The position numbers were made by a program, and so were the translations under genes. This document shows positions 1 through 10,572 of a stretch of DNA of 64,000 nt, in pieces; positions within the stretch are counted from its first letter, which is position 1, and every line of letters starts with the position of its first letter. The stretch is from Ligustrum vulgare. Its lineage: Eukaryota > Streptophyta > Magnoliopsida > Lamiales > Oleaceae. The notes under the pieces are model-generated. The model was given only the letters and a program-made list of their open reading frames with translations, was not told the DNA's origin and ran no database searches. The stretch spans positions 25,903,128 through 25,967,127 of the forward strand of contig OY743168.1 of NCBI GenBank assembly GCA_963555705.1, read 5' to 3'.

Positions 1-521
1 ATAAATAGGATACTACACTTCTTCATTGAACACACAATTGAAATACAAAGAATTCTCTCTAATATTTTGATAGTCTTGCTTTCTCTAATATTTTGGAAGT
101 TTTACAATAGGGTTGGGTGGTTATTAGTTTTAATTTTAAATCTTTTCGAATGAGGAGTGGAGGGGGACGGGGGGGGGGGGGGCGAGGGGGGAAATTGACA
201 TGATATATCCGCACGAGAGGATGAAAGTTTTCAATCATTTTTTTTTATTATTATTATATAACAGGGCACTTTTCCGTCAACTTCGGATGGGTTATGCCCG
301 CCCGCTAAAGGGGTGAACAAATTCATTTTCCATACATACAACGTGAATAAATCGAATCAAGTTGCCATCTTGGTAAACAGTTCTCTGGCACTATCATGCC
401 AATGCTACCACGACATTGACTTTGATTCTATTGCTTGCCCCTTCGCCTAAGAGTGGCAGTCCTAAATCCTCACAAATTTTTGCTACTGAGAATTACAAAC
501 AAATAAACAACATCGAGAAAA
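1..521. other. Upstream flank of the LPPE gene
   Basis: No gene is seen here. The stretch holds a G-rich tract at about 159-192, a T-rich run near 240-258 and the presumed promoter and 5' UTR of the phosphatase gene that starts at 522. A short ATG frame at 416-661 overlaps the phosphatase start in another frame and shows no family resemblance. Confidence 0.5.
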
Positions 522-3500
522 ATGTTACTCACCTCCGCTTCTTTCATCAGACCTACTGCTACTGTTATTCCGTCCCAATCAAGAGAATCTCGCAAGTGCA
601 GTCGGATTTTCACGAAGAAGTTGGAATTCAAATCCAAGAAATCTGGTTTCTGGGTTTGTAATTGTAGAAGTCGGAGTCAAAATAAGATGATTGATCCGGT
701 TAGAATTCCTAACAATACAAGTGAGGATGGTGTTGAAGGTTTTGAACGAGAAGATTTCGTTCTCTGGTCTTTAAATTTTGGAGCTAGGGAAATTGAAGCT
801 ACTCTCAATAATTTGGTGAGTAAAATTTCAATAATATTTTACACCGTTGAATTACTTTGAATGTGATGATGCATTGATCAGTTATCAAATTTAATTGTTC
901 TGAATTCAAACTTAGGGTATGTTTGATTGCATTTATTTGCCACCGAAAATGTCTAACATGTCAAAAAAATTTATTTCTTTTTTGCGATCGAAATATTTTC
1001 CCTAGCAAATGTTTTTTTTGAGGTACAAGTAGTTAAAGCACTTTTAGGCCAATTTCCATCCATATATTCTCTCACCATTTTGGTGAGAAAATGTACATGG
1101 AAAAGGAATTAACCACTAACCCTTTGTCTACCCATCGCGTGGTAAAAAGAAGAAAGTATGAAAATAATTAATGATAATATCAATCCGAATTTAAGTATGC
1201 AATTGATGCATTATTTAAATTTTCACAGAGAGACTCTGATGTCCCTTTTGGTGACAAAATGATGATTGTTTTTTGTTGAGGAAATAATGGTTTGTATTGG
1301 TCCTTGACTGTAGAGGCAGAGGTAGTATTTTGTTTGCGTTATAAAACAGACTGGATCCAATTTTATTCCATTGAGTTATAAAGCAGGGATTTGAATTTGC
1401 AATATATATTATCATTGTTAAGAAATGGAGGGAAATTCTTAAGATTTTCGGATGTTGGTAATGACTCAAGATTTTTGTACCATTGATTAATATGTTATAC
1501 TTATTGAAGTTTCCAGCATAAGAACTGGAAAGAATAGTATATGCCAGCACATTTTGAACAAGTATTCCCCTTATTTCCAAGAACCGTCAACATATATGTA
1601 GAAAGATACATGTTTTGTATATCTCTGAACTCTGAAGCATCATATCCTCTGCTAATTCTTAGAAGAGATTTCTTATGTGTGCATTGTTTATTTATTTAGA
1701 GTTTATATTGATGTTGTGAGATGTTGGATGCTTGCAATAAATAAGGTTCATTGTTTGATCCATGCATATTCCTAAAACTTTTTGTCAATTAGGATTGACA
1801 AAATATAATTCTTTGTCTTTTAAGAAACTTATATTGGTGAAATTATAGTTTCAGATTATCTCATATCTCCATTAACTAACATTTGAGCTTGTCCTCTTTT
1901 GCTTTTTCTTCCCATTAAAGTTTCCTCGCTAAATGTTAGTTAATATGCATGTTTATACATACACATGCTGCTTTGGAGGGTTTTTCACATTTCTTGATAA
2001 CTTTTAAGGCTATATGTTCATAAATGATTTCATTATAATTTTCCTTGGTGCAGAGTAAGTGGGTTGTGTTTGTGCTTTTTATGGCTCTCATTCTCTGGAG
2101 GCACGACGCTGAAATAATGTGGGCCTCCTGGGGTGTTGCTCTTAATACTACACTCTCAGTCGCACTGAAATTTATACTAAACCAAGAAAGGCCGATTTCT
2201 ACCTTAAGAGCCGACCCTGGAATGCCTTCTTCACATGCACAGTCCATCTTCTATGCAGTGGCATTTATCAATTTATCAAGTAACTTTTTCCAACCATTCT
2301 TAATCTCGATTTACTTTTCACTTATCAAAGATGTTGGTATATATAAGCTTACTTTCAACTTTGGACATTAAAAAATATTTATTTTAGTCTTATATACATA
2401 AAAGAAAACTTTAACCTTAGCAAAGCATGCTGAGAGTTTGGCAATAATTCCTTGACTACATTTTTCATTATGATATTTAACAAGAAACCTCTGTAACATT
2501 TTTTGCTTGTTCTGATTATGAAAGATCCTTAACCTTGTGCATGTATATTTAACAGTTTTTCGCATTTCTTATCTAACAAAACCTTTGATATTTTTATATT
2601 TCGTTGATATATAATTTTCTGTTTATTATGTGTGTAGTTTGTTAAATATTCCCTTAACCTTCTCACCCTTTCTAAATTCATGCTACCATTATTGTTGGGT
2701 AGTTATATCCACACAATAATTTTTTATATCTACACCACATTTTATTTACACGAAAGGTTTTCAATATTTGCTCATTTTTGCTTTTATGCCCTCTATATTT
2801 TTTTGACGCATTATTATTCTTAACACTCAACATATTTTATTTTTAATCACAGTTCAAATATTTTGCTAATGTCCATTGAAAAGGGGAAGAAATATTTATT
2901 TTTGACTTTTGTATTAATTATTTATTTTGATTAATTAAAAATTCGATAGATAAATAAATTTTTTCACTCACATAACAAATATTTTAGACAAAAATCGTCT
3001 TTATGGACAAGATGTGATATTTAATATATGGTTGATGATAAAAAAATTATATAAAAAACTTGGGAGCTTAAGTGTAAAAAAGAGAAAAGTTTAGGAATAT
3101 TCATTATAATTAAAATGTGGTGTAGTTAACAAATGTCGTGGTGTCAATATAATTACCCTTATTGCTTGTTATACTTCTGAATATTGTGCCTCTTGTCGTG
3201 GAAGACGAATTGGTTTACATTTGATTAGCTTACGGTGCATTCAGCTTTAGCCTCCGTTCGGATCCATTATAATCAGTTTTTTTGGGGTTTTTTCACGGAG
3301 TTCGAGTTAGATCTGGGGTTAAAAATTGGAGAAAGAAAAAATGTGTGATTAAAAATTTGTATTGGAAATTGGAGCGATTATAAATCAAAAAATAATCTAT
3401 TTGCCGAACGTAACCTCTGTTTAACTTCACCATTGCTCATTAATAAGCTACAAGTTCATTGGAACTTCAACAGAAGTTACTCTTGATCACGTAAAATGGT

Positions 3501-4242
3501 GAAAACGATTTCATACAGCGGATTAAATATTAGAAATAAGGCATAGATTCATAATTCATCTCTATAAGGAAAACTGTTTCTGCTCATACATTCTTTCTAT
3601 ATTTGATGCCTAGTTCCTGTGTTCCATTGCAGTGGTTGAATGTTACGGGATTAATGCAGTTACAGCAACGCTGTGCGGGATTGTCTTTGGAATTGGATCT
3701 TACTTTGTAAGTACACATCAGTTAAATTGTTTAGTGATTTGTAATGATTGCTGGTCTATTCAGTCAAATAACCAACAATCACAATAGATATTCATGACAA
3801 CCACAGACAAAAATTAAGCCTTATCCCCAATAAGCTTGCTACCTACTTTGCCAGATTGAAATTCACTAATGAAGAGTCCTATCATTTGGTTGGCAAATTT
3901 AGTTGGTTATTCTTGTAAATTTGCTGGGCAATTAAGGCTAAGAGACATATTATCTTTGAAAGAGTGAAATATTCTTGATAATGATTGTTTATTTACGAGT
4001 GTTTTTGCTTGCAGTCATGGCTAAGGGTTTCACAACAATACCATACAATTAACCAAGTCATCGTTGGAGCTGTTCTGGGATTGACTTTCTCCATTTTATG
4101 GTACTGGTCATGGAATGCTTTTGTATTGATGGCGTTTAGATCCTACTTGTGGGTTAGAATTCTGATAGTTCTAGGTTCTATTGGATATATCATCGGATTT
4201 ATAATTTTTGTTTTCTTGTACTCGATTCTGCGCGAAAAATGA
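522..4242 (+). CDS. LPPE: Lipid phosphate phosphatase epsilon, chloroplast type (four exons)
   Basis: Exons by GT-AG sites and frame: 522-815, 2054-2279, 3633-3706, 4015-4242 (stop included), giving about 273 residues, close to the usual length of plant LPP-epsilon. The first ~50 residues are Ser/Arg/Lys-rich and poor in acidic residues, as in a plastid transit peptide. PAP2 phosphatase motifs are visible: a K-x6-RP signature (KFILNQERP) and PSSH in exon 2, and R-x5-H in exon 4 (RVSQQYHTINQ), where Gln stands where many PAP2 enzymes have Asp. As I recall the plant epsilon group, this is normal for it. Hydrophobic segments surround the motifs and the C-terminus has two more. Family knowledge: it dephosphorylates phosphatidic acid to diacylglycerol in plastid membranes for galactolipid and sulfolipid synthesis. 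Intron 2 carries two MITE-like insertions. Subfamily call is strong; which paralogue is unknown. Confidence 0.9.
2697..3158. mobile_element. MITE with ~48-bp terminal inverted repeats in LPPE intron 2
   Basis: The left end begins GGGTAGTTATAT and the right end finishes with ATATAATTACCC. About 48 bp pair as imperfect inverted repeats, sharing ACACCACATTTTA on the inner side. Flanks TTATTGTT (left) and TTATTGCT (right) look like an 8-9 bp target duplication with one mismatch, pointing to a Mutator- or hAT-type element. The interior is AT-rich and non-coding. It lies between LPPE exons 2 and 3 and leaves the splice sites untouched. Confidence 0.7.
3247..3420. mobile_element. Short MITE-like insertion in LPPE intron 2
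   Basis: The left edge reads AGCCTCCGTTCGG. The right edge, CCGAACGTAACCTCT, is its imperfect inverse, about 170 bp apart. The interior has the G/T-rich text with 'TGTGATTAAAAATT' that recurs in related forms elsewhere in the window (for example 35005-35160 and 63730-63800). It is non-coding. Exact ends and target duplication were not settled. Confidence 0.45.
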
Positions 4243-5885
4243 TAATATCATATATTCTCACATTACTCTGTACTCAGAAGCAGCGGAATGTCTGTTAATG
4301 CACACAGATGAAGCTCGGTTTCGCACATGTTTTTCTGAGTCCTGTCCTGTCTAATAGACTAATATACTAAAGAGGGATGGATGCTACCGTTGAAGAAAGG
4401 AAAAATATTATTATTTGTATAGTCTTAACAGAAGAAAGTTGTTGAGAAAATAGAATCGCAAAAACACCAAGTAATTCAAGATTAGTTACAATAAACAACG
4501 GAAGAAACACAATAGATTGGCAAAGTAATTGAATCAATATTAAAGCAAAAGATGATGCAAGTAAAACTTCCTTACTGCACCAAAATAGCCTGCTGGAAAG
4601 TGTCAATCGAGGGCTCAGATTTATGCCAAATACTCCACAATGGTAATACCATCCAAACATGGCTAGGGAATACTTCTAGACAACACCCAACACGGCCAAA
4701 ACTCCACTGTCATCACACCTAACCATACCCAAATTGAGGCTGCTCAAAGGGACCACAATAGGACGCGGCTACAACAAGAGCCAAAACACAGGCTCACAGC
4801 AGGTAGAAGCACACGGTCACAACAAGAATTGGGGCACAGGCTCACAGCAAGAACCACACAGCAAGGATAGCAAGCACACCAAAACAAGGACGGCACTACA
4901 GTAGGAACAAGGAGGCATGGCAGCAAGAGCCGCACAAAGAGCTCGCGGTGATGGTTACAAAGAAGGCACACTTCCAGTCACAGAGAGAGGAAGATGAGGA
5001 AAGGGTCAGGTTCTTCACAAAGAAGAGAGAGGATAGCCGCTTATCACAAAGAGAGAGAGAGAGAGAGAGAGAGAGGATCGATTTCTCACCAAGAGAGGGT
5101 AGTCGCTTTTCACCAAGAAAAGGGGAGGAGGTGGAGTTCTAACCTAGTCGAGAGAGTGAGGTGTGAGTAGATATAGGTTTAGCACTTAATTAGAGAACCC
5201 TAATTAAGTCAGGTTGTCACCAAAAGCCTACCTATCGAGTAACAGGGGACATGACCCAATTAAAATCTCGAAGCGGAGAGTTAATCCCTTAGCCCGTCTC
5301 GGAAGTGGGCTGCATAATTGTGAAAATTGGGCAATACTATTATCTTCGATCATGGGCCAAAAGACCTGCCAAACATAAATAATTCGACACAATTTATCAT
5401 CATAGCCCCCGAGAATTGATTCAGACCAAAATTCCCAACAATTCACAAAAAATTAATTAGAGAATCATATCTCAGGGCCAGCCGAGCAAATGTTGTTCAA
5501 AATTGGTGCAAATTACATTCTATTTTTCAGTAAATACATACAAATGAACTTGGTGACGATTTACCAGCTTATTGAATGTACTTAAATAAAAACAAAAATG
5601 TAGGAGAATGATTTGCAAAAATTCAAAAAATGGTCGAGGCACGTTAGACCATTTCTTCTTCCTACATAGGTGTAAATGAATTTTAGCACTTTGTCTCTCA
5701 AATTATAATGATCGCGCTCTGTTATAGGAGTATTTAAAATTACGAAAACTTAAGGATCGATCAATGTTTAGAACTATCCATATTCTGGAGAAGGAACTCA
5801 TTGTGTTTGAAGGGACACAGCTGCCAGAAATAACATGCTTGAGCAATACATGTTCAAGCAAACATGGTATAGATTATTTAGAGTG

Positions 5886-5886
<1 letters not shown>
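4243..5886. other. Intergenic, with a GA microsatellite
   Basis: No gene recognised. A GA repeat runs at 5049-5076. Around 4780-4870 a degenerate short repeat containing CACAGGCTCACAGCA occurs at least twice, which keeps frames open on both strands by chance. No transposon ends were recognised. Confidence 0.5.

Positions 5887-5887
<1 letters not shown>

Positions 5888-5943
<56 letters not shown>
5888..5943. repeat. TA microsatellite
   Basis: An uninterrupted TA dinucleotide tract of about 56 bp. It abuts the outer edge of the inverted-repeat element beginning near 5943, so it may mark that element's AT-rich insertion site. Confidence 0.95.
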
Positions 5944-5946
<3 letters not shown>

Positions 5947-5964
5947 GGATCCACAACTTCTAAT

Positions 5965-6223
5965 TGAAGAATTATGAGATGAAAGCTGGATTTGTGATTT
6001 GAAGTAAGAGAACAGAGAAAATCATGTTCTCAGATCTAATTTCAATATCTAAAATGATAAAACAAGTGCTTGCTTAATACAGACCCAATTCAGAAGGAAA
6101 GTGCAGGAAAGGAAAATTAAACGGAATGGAAAATGACTTAATTGACCTTATTTTGATATGCTGATATTTCTGATATATCAAGATATATCTGATATATCCT
6201 GATATATCTGATATTTCTCTTCA
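5965..6223 (-). repeat. 3' LTR of the young copia element
   Basis: 259 bp, 257 identical to the 5' LTR. It is preceded, on the minus strand, by the polypurine tract. Confidence 0.95.
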
Positions 6224-6237
6224 TCCCCCCTCAAGTT
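6224..6237 (-). promoter_or_regulatory. Polypurine tract
   Basis: On the minus strand the bases just before the 3' LTR read TTGAGGGGGGATGA, the expected plus-strand primer of an LTR retrotransposon. Confidence 0.85.
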
Positions 6238-7712
6238 GGAAATGGATGATGTAAATCAATCATTCCCAACTTGGAAACAAGAATGCTGAACTGAGACGAA
6301 CCCAAAATCTTTGTAAACAAATCAGCCAGTTGATATTTGGTGGAGACGTGTTGGGGACTTTTTGGAGTCAGAGTTGATACATTAACTGCAGTGTCATGGT
6401 TGGTTCCATTGAGATTAGTGATATAATCATTCAGCCAAGTTGGTTTGGTAATGGTTCTTGAACTTTTCCTAGGAACATTGACAGGATGATTAGGGATGTT
6501 TGGTGAGATATGTGGAGGGGAATCATTATTTTCTGAAGGAATAAGATTGTCAAGTTCCTGATCTGGAAGAGTATGATTATTGTTTAAGTTGGTATCAATT
6601 ACCGGAGTAGGTTTGGAAACTGGATCTTCCCTTTCAGAGAAGGAAGTATCATCAATAGGTAAAGGTAAAGGTGTGATATCAGTTGTCGAAATTTGAGCCT
6701 GAAATGGAAAGATTTGTTCATTGAACTGTACATCCCTGGAGACAATCAGCTGATGACTTTCTAGATTATATAGCTTGTATCCCTTTTGTCCACTACAAAA
6801 ACCAATGAAAATGCATTTGAATGCCCTAGGTTCAAATTTATCTTTATGTGGAATGTTGTTGGAGGCAAAACAAAGACAGCCAAAAGGTTTTATCATTGAG
6901 TAATCTGGCTTTTGATTGTGTAAAAGTTCATAGGGTGATTTCCACTGTAAAATTTGGCTGGGAAGTCTATTTATAAGGAAAGTTGCCATGAGGATGGAAT
7001 GAGTCCAGAATTTCTTTGGTAAATGAGCCTGAAACATAAGGGATCTAGCAATTTGTAGAAGATGTCTATGTTTTTTTTCGACCACTCCATTTTGTTGTGG
7101 AGTATATACACAAGATTTTTGGTGAATTATTCCAAACCTATGAAGCAACTCTTGACATTCTTTTCCTACAAATTCAGTCCCATTATCACTCCTCATAGTT
7201 TTAACTTTCCTTTCAAACTGGTTTTCTGTCAATAGAAAGAATTTCTCCAAGAATATTGTGACTTGGCTTTTGTGGATCAGCATAAAAGTCCATGTTGCTC
7301 TAGTAAAGTCATCAACTATAGTCAACATATATGGAGTGCCAGTCAAGGATGGCTGTTTGTATGGTCCCCAGATATCCACATGAATTATTTCAAAAGAAAA
7401 TTTGGTAGAAGTATGGTTAACAGAGAAAGGTAACCTTGTTTGTTTAGATTTATGACAAATTTCACAATTTTTGAATGCAGAAGCAACATGAATAGATGAA
7501 AAATGTGAAAGAAAATCCAAATGTTTCATAACATCAATTGAAGCATGTCCCAATTTATTGTGCCAATCATTCAATATTGACATACAATGTTTGTTTGAAG
7601 TTTGTGAAGAGTGACAGAAAGTAGGAGAAATCTCCTGTACATTATTTGAGCTATGATCATAAAAGGAAATGTTGAAGTCATTTTTGTCAAGGATGTATAG
7701 CCTTCCAACCAT
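6231..7712 (-). pseudogene. copia pre-integrase and integrase fused to RNase H end (RT deleted)
   Basis: Open for 493 codons. The order is GAG-pre-integrase with the H-H-C-C zinc site (WHNKLGHAS ... FKNCEICHKSKQ), then the integrase core with D (HVDIWGP), D (MRSDNGTEF) and E (QQNGVVEKKHR) at the usual spacing, then the IN-RT linker (KSSRTITKPTWLNDY). Near 6345-6375 it jumps to the RNase H tail (STKYQLADLFTKILGSSQF). The whole reverse transcriptase and most of RNase H are missing. The integrase triad itself is intact. The first codon is set by the deletion junction with gag, not by a native start. Confidence 0.93.
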
Positions 7713-7714
7713 TT

Positions 7715-8245
7715 TTCCAACAGCTTTTTCAATTTTGTATAATAAACCACCACTGAAATGCTACCTTGAGTAAAACTACTGATTTCCCTCTGCAATTGAT
7801 ATAGCAATGGTCCATTACTTTCTCCAAAACGTTCTCTAAGTTCATTCCAGAATTCAAGAGCTGTTTTAGTATACAAAAAAGCATCTACTATGTCTTTTGA
7901 TATAGAATTAAGGATCCATGAAATCACCATACAATCCACTCTCTTCCAATTTTCATATTCTTCTGAATTCTCATCCGGCATAATACATTTCCCATCAATA
8001 AGCCCTAGCTTATCTTTCGCACCTAGAGCTAATTTCATTGATCTATTCCAGCTCAAGTAATTATTTCCAGTTAATACATTTGATACCAGCTGCATACCTG
8101 GATGATCGGAATTTTGAAGCATCATCGGATTTTTAATTTGACTCGTTGCTGTGCGTTCCCTCGGCGCCGCATTTCTTCTATTATTTTCAGATTGATTTTG
8201 AGCAGAGTTTCTTCCTTCATCATCTAGCGGCTCAATTCCTTCCAT
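7715..8245 (-). pseudogene. copia gag, 3'-truncated
   Basis: The ATG at 8245 opens a Gag of the UBN2/retrotran_gag type. An early NPMMLQNSDHPG stretch leads to the conserved NYLSWNRSMKLALGAKDKLGLIDG region, then WILNSISKDI and WNELRERFGESNGPLLYQLQREI. The reading continues to residue ~177 and then runs over a deletion junction near 7715. The nucleocapsid zinc knuckle and the protease are gone, and the following integrase segment is in another frame. The last ~45 codons of the open frame (down to 7571) are out-of-frame reading of the next gene, not Gag. Confidence 0.9.
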
Positions 8246-8265
8246 GTTTACAGAATTTTAATATT

Positions 8266-8279
8266 CCGCTCTGATACCA
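8266..8279 (-). promoter_or_regulatory. Primer binding site (initiator tRNA-Met)
   Basis: On the minus strand, directly after the 5' LTR, the sequence reads TGGTATCAGAGCGG. This is the classic complement of the plant initiator tRNA-Met 3' end used by most copia elements. Confidence 0.9.
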
Positions 8280-8538
8280 TGAAGAATTATGAGATGAAAG
8301 CTGGATTTGTGATTTGAAGTAAGAGAACAGAGAAAATCATGTTCTCAGATCTAATTTCAATATCTAAAATGATAAAACAAGTGCTTGCTTAATACAGACC
8401 CAATTCAGAAGGAAAGTGCGGGAAAGGAAAATTAAACGGAATGGAAAATGACTTAATTGACCTTATTTTGATATGCTGATATTTCTGATATATCAGGATA
8501 TATCTGATATATCCTGATATATCTGATATTTCTCTTCA
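8280..8538 (-). repeat. 5' LTR of the young copia element
   Basis: First LTR in the element's own (minus) orientation; TG...CA ends on the plus strand. Its inner region has repeated GATATATC palindromic motifs. It differs from the other LTR (5965-6223) by G for A at two sites. It is followed by the primer binding site. Confidence 0.95.
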
Positions 8539-9740
8539 CTAATCATATATTTCAGTAACTTTTATGAAAATCTATTAAAATGACAAAATCAAAGGAATTT
8601 AATTTAATTGATATATTTTTCAATTTTGTATTCTTCGATCCTTGTACGTTTTCATCCACATCAACTTTTAACTAGAAAATATTAATTATCCGCAACTTCC
8701 CCAAAACGATTTTTATTTAGGAGATTTGCTGAATTATGGACAATGTCAACATCAATAAATTCTATATGATCCTAAACAATTAATCAAACAACAAAAAGAA
8801 TATAAATAATCCTGGTTAATCATATTCGACTACTCGAAGAAACCTAAACGTCCGTTTGGTTTGTGTTTCAGTCTTCAATTTTCAATTTCAATTCATTTTT
8901 CAGTTTTTTGCTTTGAGAGCGTGTTTTAAGATGGCTCAAAATGCATTTTAATGCGTTTTAGTTGTAATTAAAAAAAACAAATCGCAAAACAGAAAACTAG
9001 AAAAAAAAATAATAATTTGCCCCTATTTGATGGAGATTAAAATTATATTTTTAATAGATTTTGATAAAAATTAATGGAATATATTGCTGAAAAGTTATGG
9101 ATCACATGAAATATATGATTTAGATTGATTGTTAATTTTGACTTAAAATGGAATTTTGATTTTAATTTTTACCAAAGAGGTGCTTAATGACATTTTATTT
9201 CATTGCAAACGATTATTATTCAATAAAAATAGAATAATTTTATGATAAGATATACATATAAAGTTGTTGAATTTTACATATTTTTTCTCGCTAAGAAAGT
9301 AAAATAAAAATAAATAATAAATATAGTTTAGAATATGTGAAATAAAAATTAAATTTAATGAAGTAGTATTTGTTTTCATTTAACTAACTTTTTAGAATTT
9401 TTCTATAAATAATTGTTAGTAAGTTGAACATTTTTTCAGTTTTTTATTTATTTATTTATTTTTATAAGAATTTAGATTTTATTTCTAAGTTACACAGTTT
9501 ATTGATGTTGACATTGTCCATAATTCAGCAAATCTCCTAATTGAAAGTCGTTTTGGAGAAGTTGCGGATAATTAATATTTTCCAGTTAAATGTTGATGTA
9601 GATGAAAAAAATATAAGAATCGTAGAGTACAAAATTGGAAAAACATCTCAATTACATAAAACTTCTTTGATTATCAAAATTTTAATATATTTTCATAAAA
9701 ATTACTGAAATATATAATTAAAAAGTTGTGAATCCTAAAT

Positions 9741-10572
9741 AAGTATAAGATAACTTTTCGAATGTGCAATAGTAAGCAAAGTACCAAGTTTGGATGGTCG
9801 TTGGGTAACTTCTTAAAGTTAAGTGGGTAAATCGAAATGTAGTGCACAATACAGTGGTGTTGAAACATTTAACTCCTAACAATACAATACAATACAATGC
9901 ACAGCGATGCATTTAATTTGAAATAAATTATGCATATGGAAGCATAAATGTTTTAATCATATATAAAAATTCAATAAATATTAAATACTTCACAATAGTA
10001 GCTATAAGTATTAATTGATATTTTAATGTGCCCCAGCCCACTGGAGGCACATGTCCCCGCTTGACATTCAATGTTCACCTGCCAAGTGGCGGGTGAGGCA
10101 CCTTAAACTCACCGTTAAATATAAATCATCAAATACTATGAATGATACAATAAATAAAACCGGCAATCTTAGTCAATTAGCGATTCAAGCGTGCGAAGTG
10201 TCATAAATATTTGGCCAGCATCAATTCTCTACTGTCTCGTACATCCCATGTGGAGAGGTTTTTCAAGTGTTTATGATGTGAACTACCTTTGTAAGATATA
10301 TGTAAAATAAGAAATAGACGAACAATGTTTAAATTTTAGACAACACGACTCAAGTTACTTATAATACTTAACAAACTTCATTACATTCAAAGATAAGTGA
10401 TAACTATATTAGATCTGAGTAAACTTTAAAAACTTTTCTCCTCAAATTCAAATTCGAACATTTGTAGTATGTTGTTGATCATCTATTAAACCTTGCAAGT
10501 TGCAAGCCACACCCTCTTGGATGAACTCCATCCATCCCTAAGAGAGACTCTTGAAAAGACAAATTTTTCCCA
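9741..10572. other. Intergenic, 3' flank of the mannanase gene
   Basis: AT-rich with no convincing gene or transposon ends. A CAATA/CAATG short repeat lies near 9882-9900, and a less AT-rich patch at 10030-10110 is unassigned. The mannanase transcript's 3' UTR probably lies in the right-hand part. Confidence 0.4.

Larger units (their letters stand above)
5965..8538 (-). mobile_element. Ty1/copia retrotransposon, internally deleted, very young
   Basis: Flanked by identical 5-bp duplications CTAAT (5960-5964 and 8539-8543). The LTRs are 259 bp, begin TG and end CA, and differ at only two positions. The element reads on the minus strand. It keeps gag start, integrase and the last part of RNase H but lacks zinc knuckle, protease and reverse transcriptase, so at 2.57 kb it is about half the usual length and cannot move without a helper. 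Target is the left arm of the inverted-repeat element. Confidence 0.97.
5943..9740. mobile_element. Inverted-repeat (foldback/long-TIR) element, split by copia
   Basis: Left arm 5943-5964 plus 8544-8759 is the inverse of right arm 9498-9740, about 240 bp with scattered mismatches and small gaps. The inner edge reads GACAATGTCAACATCAATAAA on the left and its inverse on the right. The outer edge reads GGGATCCACAACTT on the left and its near-inverse AAGTTGTGAATCC on the right. The arm continues straight across the copia insertion point, so the copia came later. Without copia the element is about 1.2 kb, with an AT-rich non-coding spacer at 8760-9497. Long TIRs without a transposase suggest a Mutator-like or foldback non-autonomous element. 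The target duplication was not resolved. Confidence 0.75.

Noticed and set aside
4744..5142. Cys/Leu-rich and Arg/Glu-rich frames
   Set aside because: Both come from short degenerate repeats and a GA microsatellite read in two directions.
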